A model generated the notes under the pieces. It searched no databases, had not been told where the DNA came from, and worked only from the letters and a program-made list of their open reading frames with translations. Shown here piece by piece: positions 7,754 through 15,148 of a stretch of 64,000 nucleotides of DNA. The translations under genes and the position numbers were made by a program. This DNA comes from Halomontanus rarus (GTDB taxonomy: Archaea; Halobacteriota; Halobacteria; Halobacteriales; Natrialbaceae), in NCBI RefSeq assembly GCF_029338335.1, contig NZ_CP119796.1. One strand, written 5' to 3'. Every line of letters begins with the position of its first letter. Position 1 is the stretch's first letter.

Positions 7754-9331
7754 TTATTCGGCGGCGATGACGTCGTCGATGCGGGCGATCATCGTCGCGG
7801 CTTCGGTCGCGCTCTCGATCGCTTCGCGCTTGACGTCGGCGGGATCGACGACACCGTGTTCGATCGGGTCGGCGATTTCGACGGACTCTCCGTCGGTGAT
7901 CAGCCCGGCTCGGCCCTCGGACTCGTGGGCGGCCCGAAGGTCGACGAGGACGTCGATCGGGTCTTGACCGGTGTTGGCGGCGAGCGTGCGCGGAACGATA
8001 TCGAGTGCGTCGGCGAAGGCCGTGACGGCGAGCTGTTTGCGGCCCTCGACGCCGGCGGCTTCCGAGCGGACACGGTCCGCGATGGCGATCTCGGTCGCAC
8101 CGGCACCGGGGACGACCTCGCCGGAGTCGAGTGCGGTCGCGACGACGTCGAGCGCGTCGCCGATCGTCCGCTCGAGTTCGTCGACGACGTGGTCGGTTCC
8201 GCCGCGGACGAAGATGGTGACGGCTTCGGCAGCGGCGCCACCTTCGACGAACACGAGGTCCTCGCCGCCGTAGGATTCCGTGCGGATGCGGTCGGCGTGA
8301 CCGAACTCCGAGTCCGCGAGATCGTCCAGCGCGCCGACGCGGGCGGCGCCGGTCGCGGAGGCGATTTTGCGGGCGTCCGTGTTGTTGAGGTCGTCGAAGA
8401 CGAGAACGTCCTCGTTCGCGAGGAAGGAGGCGACGCGGTCGTCGACGCTGTCGGTGGTGAACAGGACGTCGACGCCGGAGTCGGCGACGGTCTGTGCGTA
8501 GCCGCGCAGTTCGCTCTCTTCTGCGTCGAGGGCGGTGTTGAGCTGGTCGATCGACTCGATCGAGTACTCCGCGTCGACGTCACCGGTCCGGACGCCGAGT
8601 TCGACGTCGAGGATGGAGATGTCGGCGTCTTCGACCGTCGTCGGCATCTCGTCGTGGGCGGGTTCCTCGTCGACGACGATGCCCTCGATCATTTCCGTCG
8701 CGTTCGAGGAGGCGCCGACCTCCGTGTGGACGTTGACGTTGTCGCGTGCGACGCCGTCCTCGCCGTCGACGTGGCGAATCGCCGAGACGACCGTCTCCGC
8801 GAGCGCTTCGGCGGTGAGACCGCCGGTCCCCTTGCCGGTCATACTCGATTCGGCGACCTGCTTGAGAACGTCGTCGTCGACGTCGCTTCCGACGACCTGC
8901 TCGTCGATCGCCTCGAGGGCGATGCGGGCGGCCTCGTGATACCCCTCGACGATCGTCGTCGCGTGGACGTCCTGGTCGAGCAGGTCCTCGGCTTCGCCGA
9001 GGAGGTTTCCGGCGAGTACTGCGGCCGTCGTCGTCCCGTCGCCGACCTCGTCCTCCTGGGTTTCGGCGACCTCGACGATCATCTGTGCGGCCGGGTGCTC
9101 GATGTCCATCTTGTTCAGGATGGTCGCGCCGTCGTTCGTAATGACGACGTCGCCGGACGACGAGACGAGCATTTTGTCCATGCCTCGGGGGCCGAGCGTC
9201 GTCCTGACGGACTCGGCGACGGCTTTCCCCGCCATGATGTTCGACGACTGTGCGTCGCGACCCTGTGTTCGCTGACTGTCCTCGCTCAAGATGAACATAG
9301 GCTGTCCGCCCATGCGTCGCTGTTGTGCCAT
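7754..9331 (-). CDS. Thermosome (group II chaperonin) subunit, CCT3-like
   Basis: The thermosome folds proteins inside a double-ring ATP-driven chamber. The 525-residue subunit has all core signatures: LGPRGMDKMLV, NDGATIL, VGDGTTT with nucleotide-binding Asp/Thr residues, and VPGAGATEI in the C-terminal equatorial half. It ends with DVIAAE and lacks the Gly/Met-rich tail seen on main haloarchaeal subunits. With its length, this matches the minor third subunit (CCT3, about 524 residues in Haloferax) better than CCT1 or CCT2. The paralogue assignment is inference; chaperonin function is certain. Confidence 0.95.
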   Translation of the reverse strand: MAQQRRMGGQPMFILSEDSQRTQGRDAQSSNIMAGKAVAESVRTTLGPRGMDKMLVSSSGDVVITNDGATILNKMDIEHPAAQMIVEVAETQEDEVGDGTTTAAVLAGNLLGEAEDLLDQDVHATTIVEGYHEAARIALEAIDEQVVGSDVDDDVLKQVAESSMTGKGTGGLTAEALAETVVSAIRHVDGEDGVARDNVNVHTEVGASSNATEMIEGIVVDEEPAHDEMPTTVEDADISILDVELGVRTGDVDAEYSIESIDQLNTALDAEESELRGYAQTVADSGVDVLFTTDSVDDRVASFLANEDVLVFDDLNNTDARKIASATGAARVGALDDLADSEFGHADRIRTESYGGEDLVFVEGGAAAEAVTIFVRGGTDHVVDELERTIGDALDVVATALDSGEVVPGAGATEIAIADRVRSEAAGVEGRKQLAVTAFADALDIVPRTLAANTGQDPIDVLVDLRAAHESEGRAGLITDGESVEIADPIEHGVVDPADVKREAIESATEAATMIARIDDVIAAE

Positions 9332-9359
9332 CGTTAGATCCTCACTAAGGTATCGTCAG

Positions 9360-9375
9360 CACTTCTATATAAGTG
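9360..9375 (-). promoter_or_regulatory. Thermosome core promoter inside an inverted repeat
   Basis: CACTT at 9360-9364 and AAGTG at 9371-9375 form inverted arms around CTATAT, so the TATA-like box of the minus-strand chaperonin gene lies within a short dyad. It is centred about 37 bases before the ATG, implying a leader of about ten bases. The dyad could bind a regulator; this is inference. Confidence 0.45.
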
Positions 9376-9462
9376 TTTCTCTACCACCTCGCTCCCCTCT
9401 GGCGATCGGGGGTGTGAACGACCACCGTGGGGTCATCGTCGGGGACTAATCGGTAGCAAAAT

Positions 9463-10308
9463 ATGGGTCGAGTGGATTATCTCCACCGAATGCTCGAGTT
9501 GGAACACGGGTTTCGCGTCGTGGACGTCCATACCTGTCTGACCCCCGACGCGGTCGGTCCACGCGGTCGTGCCATCTCGCCCGACCGACTCGAGCGAGAG
9601 ATGCATCAGGCCGGGATCGTCAGGTCCGTCGTGTTTCCCAGTCCCGACCCGGGTCGGAGCTACGTCTCGGCGAACAACGGGGTCGCCCGTCTGAGCGTCG
9701 ACCGACCGTTCGTCGCGTTCGCCCGGATCAACGGCACCCGGTCTCCCGAGCACACCCCGACGAACCGACTTCGAAACGTTCTCAGTCAGCGAAAAGAGTG
9801 GCACACGACGCCCAGTGACGTCGAACAGTACGCCTACGACGATCGCTTTCACGGCTTCACCCTGAACCCCGACGTCGACGGCCTCCCCGATGAGGACGTC
9901 CTCGAGAAACTCGACGAGGTCGGACTCCCGCTGCTGATCCGCGGCGGTTCGGACGCCCCACCCACGACACTCGCCGAGACCGTGCTCGGCCGCTCGTTTC
10001 CCGTCGTCGTCGCCCACTTCGGCGGCCACCCGCTCGATCGCGAACTCATGGACGAGATGATCGACCTCCTCGAGACCTACGACGACTGTTATCTCGACAC
10101 GAGCTTCGTCAGGTATCGCGAACAACTCGAGCGCGCGTTGCTCGAGCATCCCGATCGGGTTCTCTTCGGGAGCGGTGCGCCCGCGAGTCACCCGAACGTG
10201 GCCGTCATGGAGATCCTCACGCTCGACGTCTCCGAGGACAAACTGTGGCGGGCGTTTTCGAAGAACGCGTGTCGCGTAATCGACGTACTGGGCCCGAACG
10301 TCGAGTGA
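9463..10308 (+). CDS. Amidohydrolase-like TIM-barrel protein with altered metal motifs
   Basis: The 281-residue protein has the layout of amidohydrolase-2 (PF04909) enzymes: a DVHT start strand, LPLLIRGG, VVAHFGGHP and a final LFGSGAP strand. Two canonical positions differ. The metal-binding HxH reads H23-T-C25, and the last-strand GTDxP motif reads GSGAP, so the general base Asp is missing. It is either catalytically dead, uses another mechanism, or binds ligand only. Neighbours give no pathway clue. The ATG at 9463 gives the expected first barrel strand soon after a short N-terminal helix. Confidence 0.7.
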   Translation: MGRVDYLHRMLELEHGFRVVDVHTCLTPDAVGPRGRAISPDRLEREMHQAGIVRSVVFPSPDPGRSYVSANNGVARLSVDRPFVAFARINGTRSPEHTPTNRLRNVLSQRKEWHTTPSDVEQYAYDDRFHGFTLNPDVDGLPDEDVLEKLDEVGLPLLIRGGSDAPPTTLAETVLGRSFPVVVAHFGGHPLDRELMDEMIDLLETYDDCYLDTSFVRYREQLERALLEHPDRVLFGSGAPASHPNVAVMEILTLDVSEDKLWRAFSKNACRVIDVLGPNVE

Positions 10309-10357
10309 GCGTCGGTGCTGGTACGACCGATACAGAGCGCCCCGTCAGGGTCGACCG

Positions 10358-11278
10358 CTACTCGTCTCGCCGGTCGTACACCTGCACGGCGCGGTCGTGG
10401 CGCGTCGAGATTCCGTTGGGGTTGCGTCGGTTCGATCGATCGTCGAAGCGAGCCCGAATCCCGTCTTTCAATCCGCCGAGCGCGTTGGCGAAGACGTCCG
10501 TTCCGTTCCCGAACCAGCCAGTCGGCGTTCCCTCGCCCGTGGCGACAGCGCAAGCGCCTTTGTAGCCGTCTCGAACGGCGCTCCCGGCGGTCCGACCGAC
10601 GACGGACGGCCGCAGCCCGTAGTTCTTCGCGAGCCGGTAGCCGAGCGAGCGGTAGGTATCGGCCCAGTCCGTATCGGGTTGCCCGCCGTCGGTTTCGACC
10701 TCGTACCGAGCGGTCATCTCGGCGCTCCACGTCACGTCGAACGACATTCCGGCCACGCGGTGTGCGCAGTCGCGGGCCCCGCCCGCACAGAGGTACTCGT
10801 CGAACCCGTCGAGGGCCTCGAGTACCGATCGATCGAACGCGACGTTGTCGCCGTCGAAGGGGGTGATAGAACGGCCGGCGACGGTCTTCGAGTCGGTCGG
10901 GTCCACGTCCGGCCGGCGGGTGCCAGGCGACCCGCCGACGATCGGTCCAGTGACGATATCGGCGTCACTGGCCACGGCGACGCTGATCGCGTCGTACCAC
11001 GAGGGTTCGACGGCGTACTCGTCGCCGAGGAACGCGACGACGTCGCCCGAGGCGGTCTCGATGCCGGCGTTTCTCGAGACGTTGCGGTTCCGTTCGGAGA
11101 TCTCGACGAGCACGTCGACGTCCTCGCGCTCCATGACGGCGCCGGTCGTGCCGTCGGAGGACGGCCCGTTGACGACGATGATTTCCGTCTCCGCGGGGAC
11201 GTGCGCCTCGAGCGCGTCGAGACACGGGAGCAACTGCTCTCGGTCGTTCAACGTGGAGACGACTACCGAGAGCTTCAT
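10358..11278 (-). CDS. Glycosyltransferase family 2 protein
   Basis: This 306-residue GT-A fold transferase starts with MKLSVVVSTLNDREQLLPCL, followed by EIIVVNGPSSDGT (nucleotide-sugar binding) and NAGIETASGDVVAFLGDEY, where DE stands at the usual DxD metal site. Such proteins add sugars to N-glycan or exopolysaccharide lipids. No clear transmembrane helix is seen, so it probably acts at the cytoplasmic membrane face. A T-rich box about 26 bases before the ATG suggests a leaderless transcript. The sugar and acceptor cannot be told from sequence. Confidence 0.88.
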   Translation of the reverse strand: MKLSVVVSTLNDREQLLPCLDALEAHVPAETEIIVVNGPSSDGTTGAVMEREDVDVLVEISERNRNVSRNAGIETASGDVVAFLGDEYAVEPSWYDAISVAVASDADIVTGPIVGGSPGTRRPDVDPTDSKTVAGRSITPFDGDNVAFDRSVLEALDGFDEYLCAGGARDCAHRVAGMSFDVTWSAEMTARYEVETDGGQPDTDWADTYRSLGYRLAKNYGLRPSVVGRTAGSAVRDGYKGACAVATGEGTPTGWFGNGTDVFANALGGLKDGIRARFDDRSNRRNPNGISTRHDRAVQVYDRRDE

Positions 11279-11368
11279 ACTGGTAGGTAGATTCGGGGAG
11301 CAGTAAAAATAAGCTGGGTTTCACGCGCCCTGTGATAAATAACTGATGTGTTTCTGTCACCCGCCGTG

Positions 11369-12076
11369 TCAGCGAACGCGCGTATTCCAGTAAGAGACCG
11401 ACGCGAGGTGATCGCCCACGGTCGATCGACCGATCACACGGTCGACCGACCGAATCGGCGACGCGAGGACGTTCGGAATCGACCGATACAGTCCGTAGGG
11501 AGCGATGAAGTCGTCTTCGACGTCGACCAGCGTCAGATCTGTTTTCGCCAGCAGTACGCTCACTTCGCTCTTGGAGTACAACCGCGACCCCATCGGCAAC
11601 GCCCAGTTGTAGACGCTGCGAGCCGAATACCTGTTGAACGTATCGAAGACGATCTGGTCGCTCGAGACGCGGCGCATTTCGCTCAGAAACGCTTCCGGGT
11701 CGTCCGCTAGATGGAAAAAGCGCATCGCGACGACGGTATCGAAGTGATCGTCCGGAAACGGTAACCGACCCGCGTCTCCTCGGAGGAACTCGAGCCGATC
11801 CGAGACGCCCGCCGCCCGTGCTTTCTTCCGCCCTTGCTGTAACATCGCTGCCGAAATATCGAGTCCCACGACGTCCGCACCGCGGTCGGCGATCATCGTC
11901 GTAAATCGCCCGGTACCACAGGCGATTTCGAGGACACGACGGTCCTCGAGGGGTTCGATAGCCTCGAGGACGGCACGTTTCTCCCGTCTGTCGATCAGCT
12001 GTCCGCCCTGGGAGAATCGCTTGTCGTCGTATTCCTCGGCGACGTCGTCGGCCTGGTACCACTCCTGTCCTTTCAC
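11369..12076 (-). CDS. Class I SAM-dependent methyltransferase
   Basis: The 235-residue protein has a Rossmann-type SAM site: VLEIACGTGRF (motif I), ADVVGLDIS (acidic residue for the ribose), and DTVVAMRFFHLADDPEAFLSEMRRV (post-motif helix). The start is taken as GTG at 12076 (protein begins MKGQEWYQADDVAEEYD), because a TATA-like TTTATTC box lies about 27 bases upstream and earlier in-frame sequence is low in hydrophobics. The substrate is unknown. It sits next to the glycosyltransferase on the same strand, which might hint at a glycan- or lipid-related methylation, but that is only proximity. Confidence 0.85.
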   Translation of the reverse strand: MKGQEWYQADDVAEEYDDKRFSQGGQLIDRREKRAVLEAIEPLEDRRVLEIACGTGRFTTMIADRGADVVGLDISAAMLQQGRKKARAAGVSDRLEFLRGDAGRLPFPDDHFDTVVAMRFFHLADDPEAFLSEMRRVSSDQIVFDTFNRYSARSVYNWALPMGSRLYSKSEVSVLLAKTDLTLVDVEDDFIAPYGLYRSIPNVLASPIRSVDRVIGRSTVGDHLASVSYWNTRVR

Positions 12077-12167
12077 ACTGGACGCAACTACACGGCCCGG
12101 AGAATAAAGAGGTACTGGAGTCGGACGGGGAGAACGGCTTTTGGTGAGTGGTAACATAGAACATACT

Positions 12168-12308
12168 ATGCCTACCTGTAAACAGTGCGGTTCGATCCTC
12201 GAAACCGACGACCTCGTACGACACGAGGCGGGCGATCTCTTGCTGGTTCACTGTCCGGAGTGTCAGGGCCTCATGGGGACGTACCGCGAGCCGGGATACA
12301 ACCGCTGA
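12168..12308 (+). CDS. 46-residue zinc-ribbon microprotein
   Basis: This short gene encodes a protein with two CxxC knuckles, CKQCG near the N-terminus and CPECQG at residues 30-35, a classic C(P)xCG zinc-finger microprotein layout. The remainder is short and hydrophilic. Haloarchaea have many such proteins; some affect swarming or biofilm formation, but I cannot link this one to a characterised member. It is divergent from the methyltransferase gene and ends 30 bases before the convergent PPOX gene. Codon use and the intact paired knuckles support it being real. Confidence 0.75.
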   Translation: MPTCKQCGSILETDDLVRHEAGDLLLVHCPECQGLMGTYREPGYNR

Positions 12309-12338
12309 TCCCGAACGGTCACGGCTCCGGGCCCGTTC

Positions 12339-12743
12339 TTACTGATCGGCGGCGATCACTCGATCGGGACGGATACGGAAAATAACCCGCTCACCGGCCT
12401 CGTCGCCGTGGTTCGGATACGTCTCGACGCCCATATATCTCTGTGCGAGCTGGTCGATGTGCTCGACGGCACCCTCGGGCGTTATCTCCTCGACTTCGCC
12501 GCGGATCGAAAGGTATCGGTACGGATCGTCCGGATCCGGAACCGAGAGCCCGACTTTCGGCTCTCGCTTGACGTTCCGCTCTTTTCGTCTGTTGCGTGCA
12601 GTGTTGACCAGCAGATACCCTTCATCGTCGAGTCCGATCCAGACGGGAGTGACCTGTGGTGTTCCGTCGGGCATGACCGTCGCCAGCTGAGCGAACGACT
12701 TTCGCTCGAACAGATCCTGGTATTCGGATGGAATCGTTTCCAT
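12339..12743 (-). CDS. PPOX-class flavin/F420-dependent oxidoreductase
   Basis: The 134-residue split-barrel protein belongs to the pyridoxamine 5'-phosphate oxidase-like superfamily. Its motifs are FAQLATVMPDGTPQVTPVW, RKERNVKREPKVGLSV and YLSIRGEVEEI. In halophilic archaea such single-domain members more often bind deazaflavin F420 than make pyridoxal phosphate, so an F420-dependent reductase is the likelier call; the cofactor is inferred. It probably acts as a cytoplasmic dimer. The ATG at 12743 gives the standard N-terminus. Confidence 0.85.
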   Translation of the reverse strand: METIPSEYQDLFERKSFAQLATVMPDGTPQVTPVWIGLDDEGYLLVNTARNRRKERNVKREPKVGLSVPDPDDPYRYLSIRGEVEEITPEGAVEHIDQLAQRYMGVETYPNHGDEAGERVIFRIRPDRVIAADQ

Positions 12744-12780
12744 ACTCCTCCACGGACTCGAGCGAACTAGTCACTTGGGG

Positions 12781-12903
12781 AACCACCGATACACAGTATA
12801 ATCCTTATATCCATACAAGGCCTTCATATGTGCCTTTTATAAACAAGATTGTACGTATCCACATATAGGGAAGCTTTACCAACACCGAATCCAGTTCACT
12901 CGT
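12781..12903 (+). promoter_or_regulatory. AT-rich upstream region of the small HTH gene
   Basis: This stretch is strikingly A/T-rich for the genome. It contains several TATA-like boxes (TATAATCC, TTATATCC, CTTTTATAAA, ACATATAGG) and an AAGGCCTT palindrome at about 12816-12823. A CTTTACC box lies about 27 bases before the ATG at 12904. Multiple start sites or autoregulation by the encoded DNA-binding protein are plausible but not shown. Confidence 0.5.
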
Positions 12904-13182
12904 ATGAGCACGAGTACCGCCGACGACCGCGTCGCTGCCGAAGAAACCCTCTCAGAAGCCGAATACCGCGAGCGTCTCCGTGAGCTCCCGCCGAGTGCCA
13001 AACTCGTCGCCAAAGTTCTCGAGTCCGACTCCCCGCTCTCGCAGGGCCAACTCGCCGAGGAATCGCTCCTCCCCGACCGGACCGTCCGCTACGCGCTCAA
13101 CCGCCTCGAGGACGTCGAACTCGTCGGTTCGCGCTACAGTTTCCGCGACGCACGCAAGCAGGTCTACTTCCTGAAGCGGTAG
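12904..13182 (+). CDS. Winged-helix DNA-binding protein (MarR/TrmB-like)
   Basis: This 92-residue protein is essentially one winged helix: PPSAKLVAKVLESDSPLSQGQLAEESLLPDRTVRYALNRLEDVELV with a wing ending RYSFRDARKQVYFLK. The recognition helix lies in DRTVRYALNRL. There is no ligand or metal domain, so it may act as a small global or local regulator. It has its own AT-rich, multi-box upstream region, consistent with high or regulated expression. Such stand-alone proteins are common in Halobacteria; the target genes are unknown. Confidence 0.85.
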   Translation: MSTSTADDRVAAEETLSEAEYRERLRELPPSAKLVAKVLESDSPLSQGQLAEESLLPDRTVRYALNRLEDVELVGSRYSFRDARKQVYFLKR

Positions 13183-13236
13183 ACGTAGACAGTAGACACG
13201 CCCTTTTCCGTCGGCGGTGACCTCTCAGTCGTACGC

Positions 13237-14019
13237 ATGGAGATCACCTGCTGTTCCGTCCCAGCAATGGCGCGCGCTCCCGACGGCCGGACGAACGTCT
13301 ACGTCCTCGGCCGCGACCCGGCGGTCCTCCTCGACCCGGCGAGTCGGACGTCCGAACTGGACCGACTGGTTCGTGATCGCGGCGTCGAACACGTCCTGGT
13401 CACTCACACCCATCCCGACCACGTCGATGCCGTCGAGGAGTACGCTCGCGAGACGAACGCGACCGTCTGGGCTCGAGCGGGCCGAACCGATCGATTTCGC
13501 GAGGCGACCGGCGTCGATCCGGATCGCGTGCTCGCAGAGGGGACAGGGATTCCGGCCGGCGACGGCAGGGTCGAAATATTCGAGACGCCGGGCCACGCGC
13601 CGGACCACGTCGGCGTCCGGGCGGGCGAGGACGGCCCGATATGCTGTGGCGACTGCGCCGTCGCCGAGGGGAGCGTCGTCGTCGGCGCACCCGAGGGCGA
13701 TATGCGCGCGTACCTGAGTACCCTGCGACGACTGCGGGCGATGGCCCCGCCGCGGCTCTATCCCGGCCACGGGCCGCCGATCGACGATCCCGGGGCGACA
13801 CTCGAGCGACTCATCGCTCACCGCCTCGAGCGCGAGCGGCGGATCCGCAGGGCGGTCGACGACGGGTCCCGAACGCTCGCGGGGATTCTCGACGCCGCCT
13901 ACGAGAAGGATCTCACCGGCGTCCGCGACCTCGCTCGGGCGACCGTCGTGGCCCACCTCGAGAAACTCGCCGTCGAAGGCCACCTCGAGTTCGACGGTGA
14001 GCGTGCGCGGCCGAGGTAG
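13237..14019 (+). CDS. MBL-fold metallohydrolase, LACTB2-like
   Basis: The 260-residue protein has the metallo-beta-lactamase motif THTHPDH (H57, H59, D61, H62), then GHAPDHVGV and YPGHGPPI supplying further metal ligands. The last about 70 residues (LERERRIRRAV, ARATVVAHLEKLAVEGHLEF) form a small winged helix, as in LACTB2-type hydrolases, some of which are RNA endonucleases. Substrate is unknown; thioester, lactone and RNA hydrolysis are all possible in this group. A CTTTTCC box before 13237 supports the ATG. It is followed by the YkgJ gene on the same strand. Confidence 0.88.
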   Translation: MEITCCSVPAMARAPDGRTNVYVLGRDPAVLLDPASRTSELDRLVRDRGVEHVLVTHTHPDHVDAVEEYARETNATVWARAGRTDRFREATGVDPDRVLAEGTGIPAGDGRVEIFETPGHAPDHVGVRAGEDGPICCGDCAVAEGSVVVGAPEGDMRAYLSTLRRLRAMAPPRLYPGHGPPIDDPGATLERLIAHRLERERRIRRAVDDGSRTLAGILDAAYEKDLTGVRDLARATVVAHLEKLAVEGHLEFDGERARPR

Positions 14020-14087
14020 TTCTCGGCTTTCGGCACCGGGCCCTCGGAGAGCGGCGGACTTTTCCCCTACCGGACGTAGTGACACTC

Positions 14088-14828
14088 GTGACCGCAGACT
14101 CCCCGCTCGATCTCGAGGACGAACTCGAGCGCGCCGAAGCCCTCGACACCGACGCGCTGGCCGACGTCATCGAGTCGATCGGCTTCGAGTGTACGCGCTG
14201 TGGCGCCTGCTGTACGCGAGACGGCGACGACGAGCACACGGCGACCGTGTTCCCGGACGAAGTGCGCGAGCTCGAAGCCGCGACCGGCGACGGGTGGCGG
14301 GACGTCGCCCGACCGATGCCCTACGGCCTCCGCGAAACCGAGGACGGCGATCTCGCGGGTGAAACGTTCGAGTGGGCGCTCCAGACCGACTCCTGTGGCG
14401 ATTGCGTCTACTACGAGGAAGACGACACCGGAACCGGCACCGGAGCGTGCGTCGCCCACGAGGACCGCCCCCTGATCTGTCGCACCTACCCCTTCAGCGT
14501 CGCGCTCGGGGGCACCAGCCAGCCCATGGGTGAGGCCGTCGACAGCGTCGCACTTCCAGCGCAACGGGAAGTCGGCGAATCCGACGACGAGGAGATGATC
14601 GTCCGCGCCCACGAGTGCGAGGGACTGGGGCGGGATATCTCGAGGGAAGACGCGACGGATCTCGCTCGAGCGCTCAAAGAACGGGCGGTGCGCGAACTCG
14701 AGGAGGCGATCGCGGTGCGGGACAACTACGAGCCCGCGGTATTCGGCGCCGAGAACGAGAACGACCCCATCGTCGTCCACGACTCGGAAGGCGCGAAACG
14801 GATCGACGGGACGCCGCTCGAGGAGTGA
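14088..14828 (+). CDS. YkgJ-family cysteine cluster protein
   Basis: YkgJ-family (CxxCxxCC) proteins are thought to bind a zinc or iron-sulphur centre; their role is unknown. The cluster ECTRCGACCTRD holds C35, C38, C41 and C42, followed by SCGDCVYY and LICRTYPFSV, giving the standard eight or so cysteines. The protein has 246 residues. The GTG at 14088 is preferred over an in-frame GTG at 14079 because a CTTTTCC box is centred 26 bases upstream. The tail is acidic and helical. Confidence 0.85.
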   Translation: MTADSPLDLEDELERAEALDTDALADVIESIGFECTRCGACCTRDGDDEHTATVFPDEVRELEAATGDGWRDVARPMPYGLRETEDGDLAGETFEWALQTDSCGDCVYYEEDDTGTGTGACVAHEDRPLICRTYPFSVALGGTSQPMGEAVDSVALPAQREVGESDDEEMIVRAHECEGLGRDISREDATDLARALKERAVRELEEAIAVRDNYEPAVFGAENENDPIVVHDSEGAKRIDGTPLEE

Positions 14829-14875
14829 CAGCCGTCGGGACGAGCGTCGACGGAACGGAGACTTCGCCGACCGGT

Positions 14876-14961
14876 CTATAGTAGCCACTGAAAGTCAGTG
14901 CACACTCGATCGCATGACAGCTGTACGATCGATGCGTACTCCGTTTCAGTTGTTACTATAG
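14876..14961. repeat. 86-base imperfect palindromic element
   Basis: The ends are 18-base imperfect inverted repeats, CTATAGTAGCCACTGAAA and, on the other strand, CTATAGTAACAACTGAAA, differing at three positions. Inside, CGATCG copies flank a centre containing the perfect palindrome ACAGCTGT, so the whole element can fold into one long hairpin with a few bulges. It lies after the YkgJ gene and has no coding capacity. No flanking target-site duplication was clear. It could be a miniature inverted-repeat element, a REP-like sequence or a structured RNA. Confidence 0.7.
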
Positions 14962-15055
14962 GAGCGTCGACGTTCTACAAAAGTTGTCGAAGCCACGGTA
15001 GCGATAGCAATACCCCCACCGCCGCCAGCATACGACGCGCTTGCGCGCCGTTTCA

Positions 15056-15082
15056 CCGAGCGCGAGGCGCTCGGCCTTTTTT
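15056..15082 (+). terminator. Hairpin followed by a T run
   Basis: A perfect eight-base stem, CCGAGCGC (15056-15063) pairing with GCGCTCGG (15067-15074) over a GAG loop, is followed by CC and six T residues. In plus-strand orientation it resembles an intrinsic terminator, about 230 bases after the YkgJ stop. Archaeal termination mainly needs the T run, so the stem may have another role. Confidence 0.45.
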
Positions 15083-15096
15083 GGTCGAGATTCTTC

Positions 15097-15141
15097 ACCG
15101 GGTTCGAGGCCACCTCCGGTGGCCGAGGACCCGGTCAAAAA
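15097..15141 (-). terminator. Two-part hairpin with T run after the TRAM gene
   Basis: ACCGGGT (15097-15103) pairs with ACCCGGT (15129-15135), and within it GGCCACC (15108-15114) pairs with GGTGGCC (15118-15124). On the minus strand a run of five T residues (15141-15137) comes first, eight bases past the TRAM stop, then the hairpin. The T run is the likely terminator; the stable stem may protect the 3' end. Confidence 0.4.
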
Positions 15142-15148
15142 GGTCGCT

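Noticed and set aside
7724..9337. Long plus-strand open frame opposite the thermosome gene
   Set aside because: Antisense shadow caused by GC-rich third positions; no domain is visible.
14956..15138. Minus-strand frame encoding a 60-residue Lys/Arg/Glu-rich peptide
   Set aside because: It runs through the two hairpins, has no promoter and no hydrophobic core; the pattern comes from the palindromic DNA.
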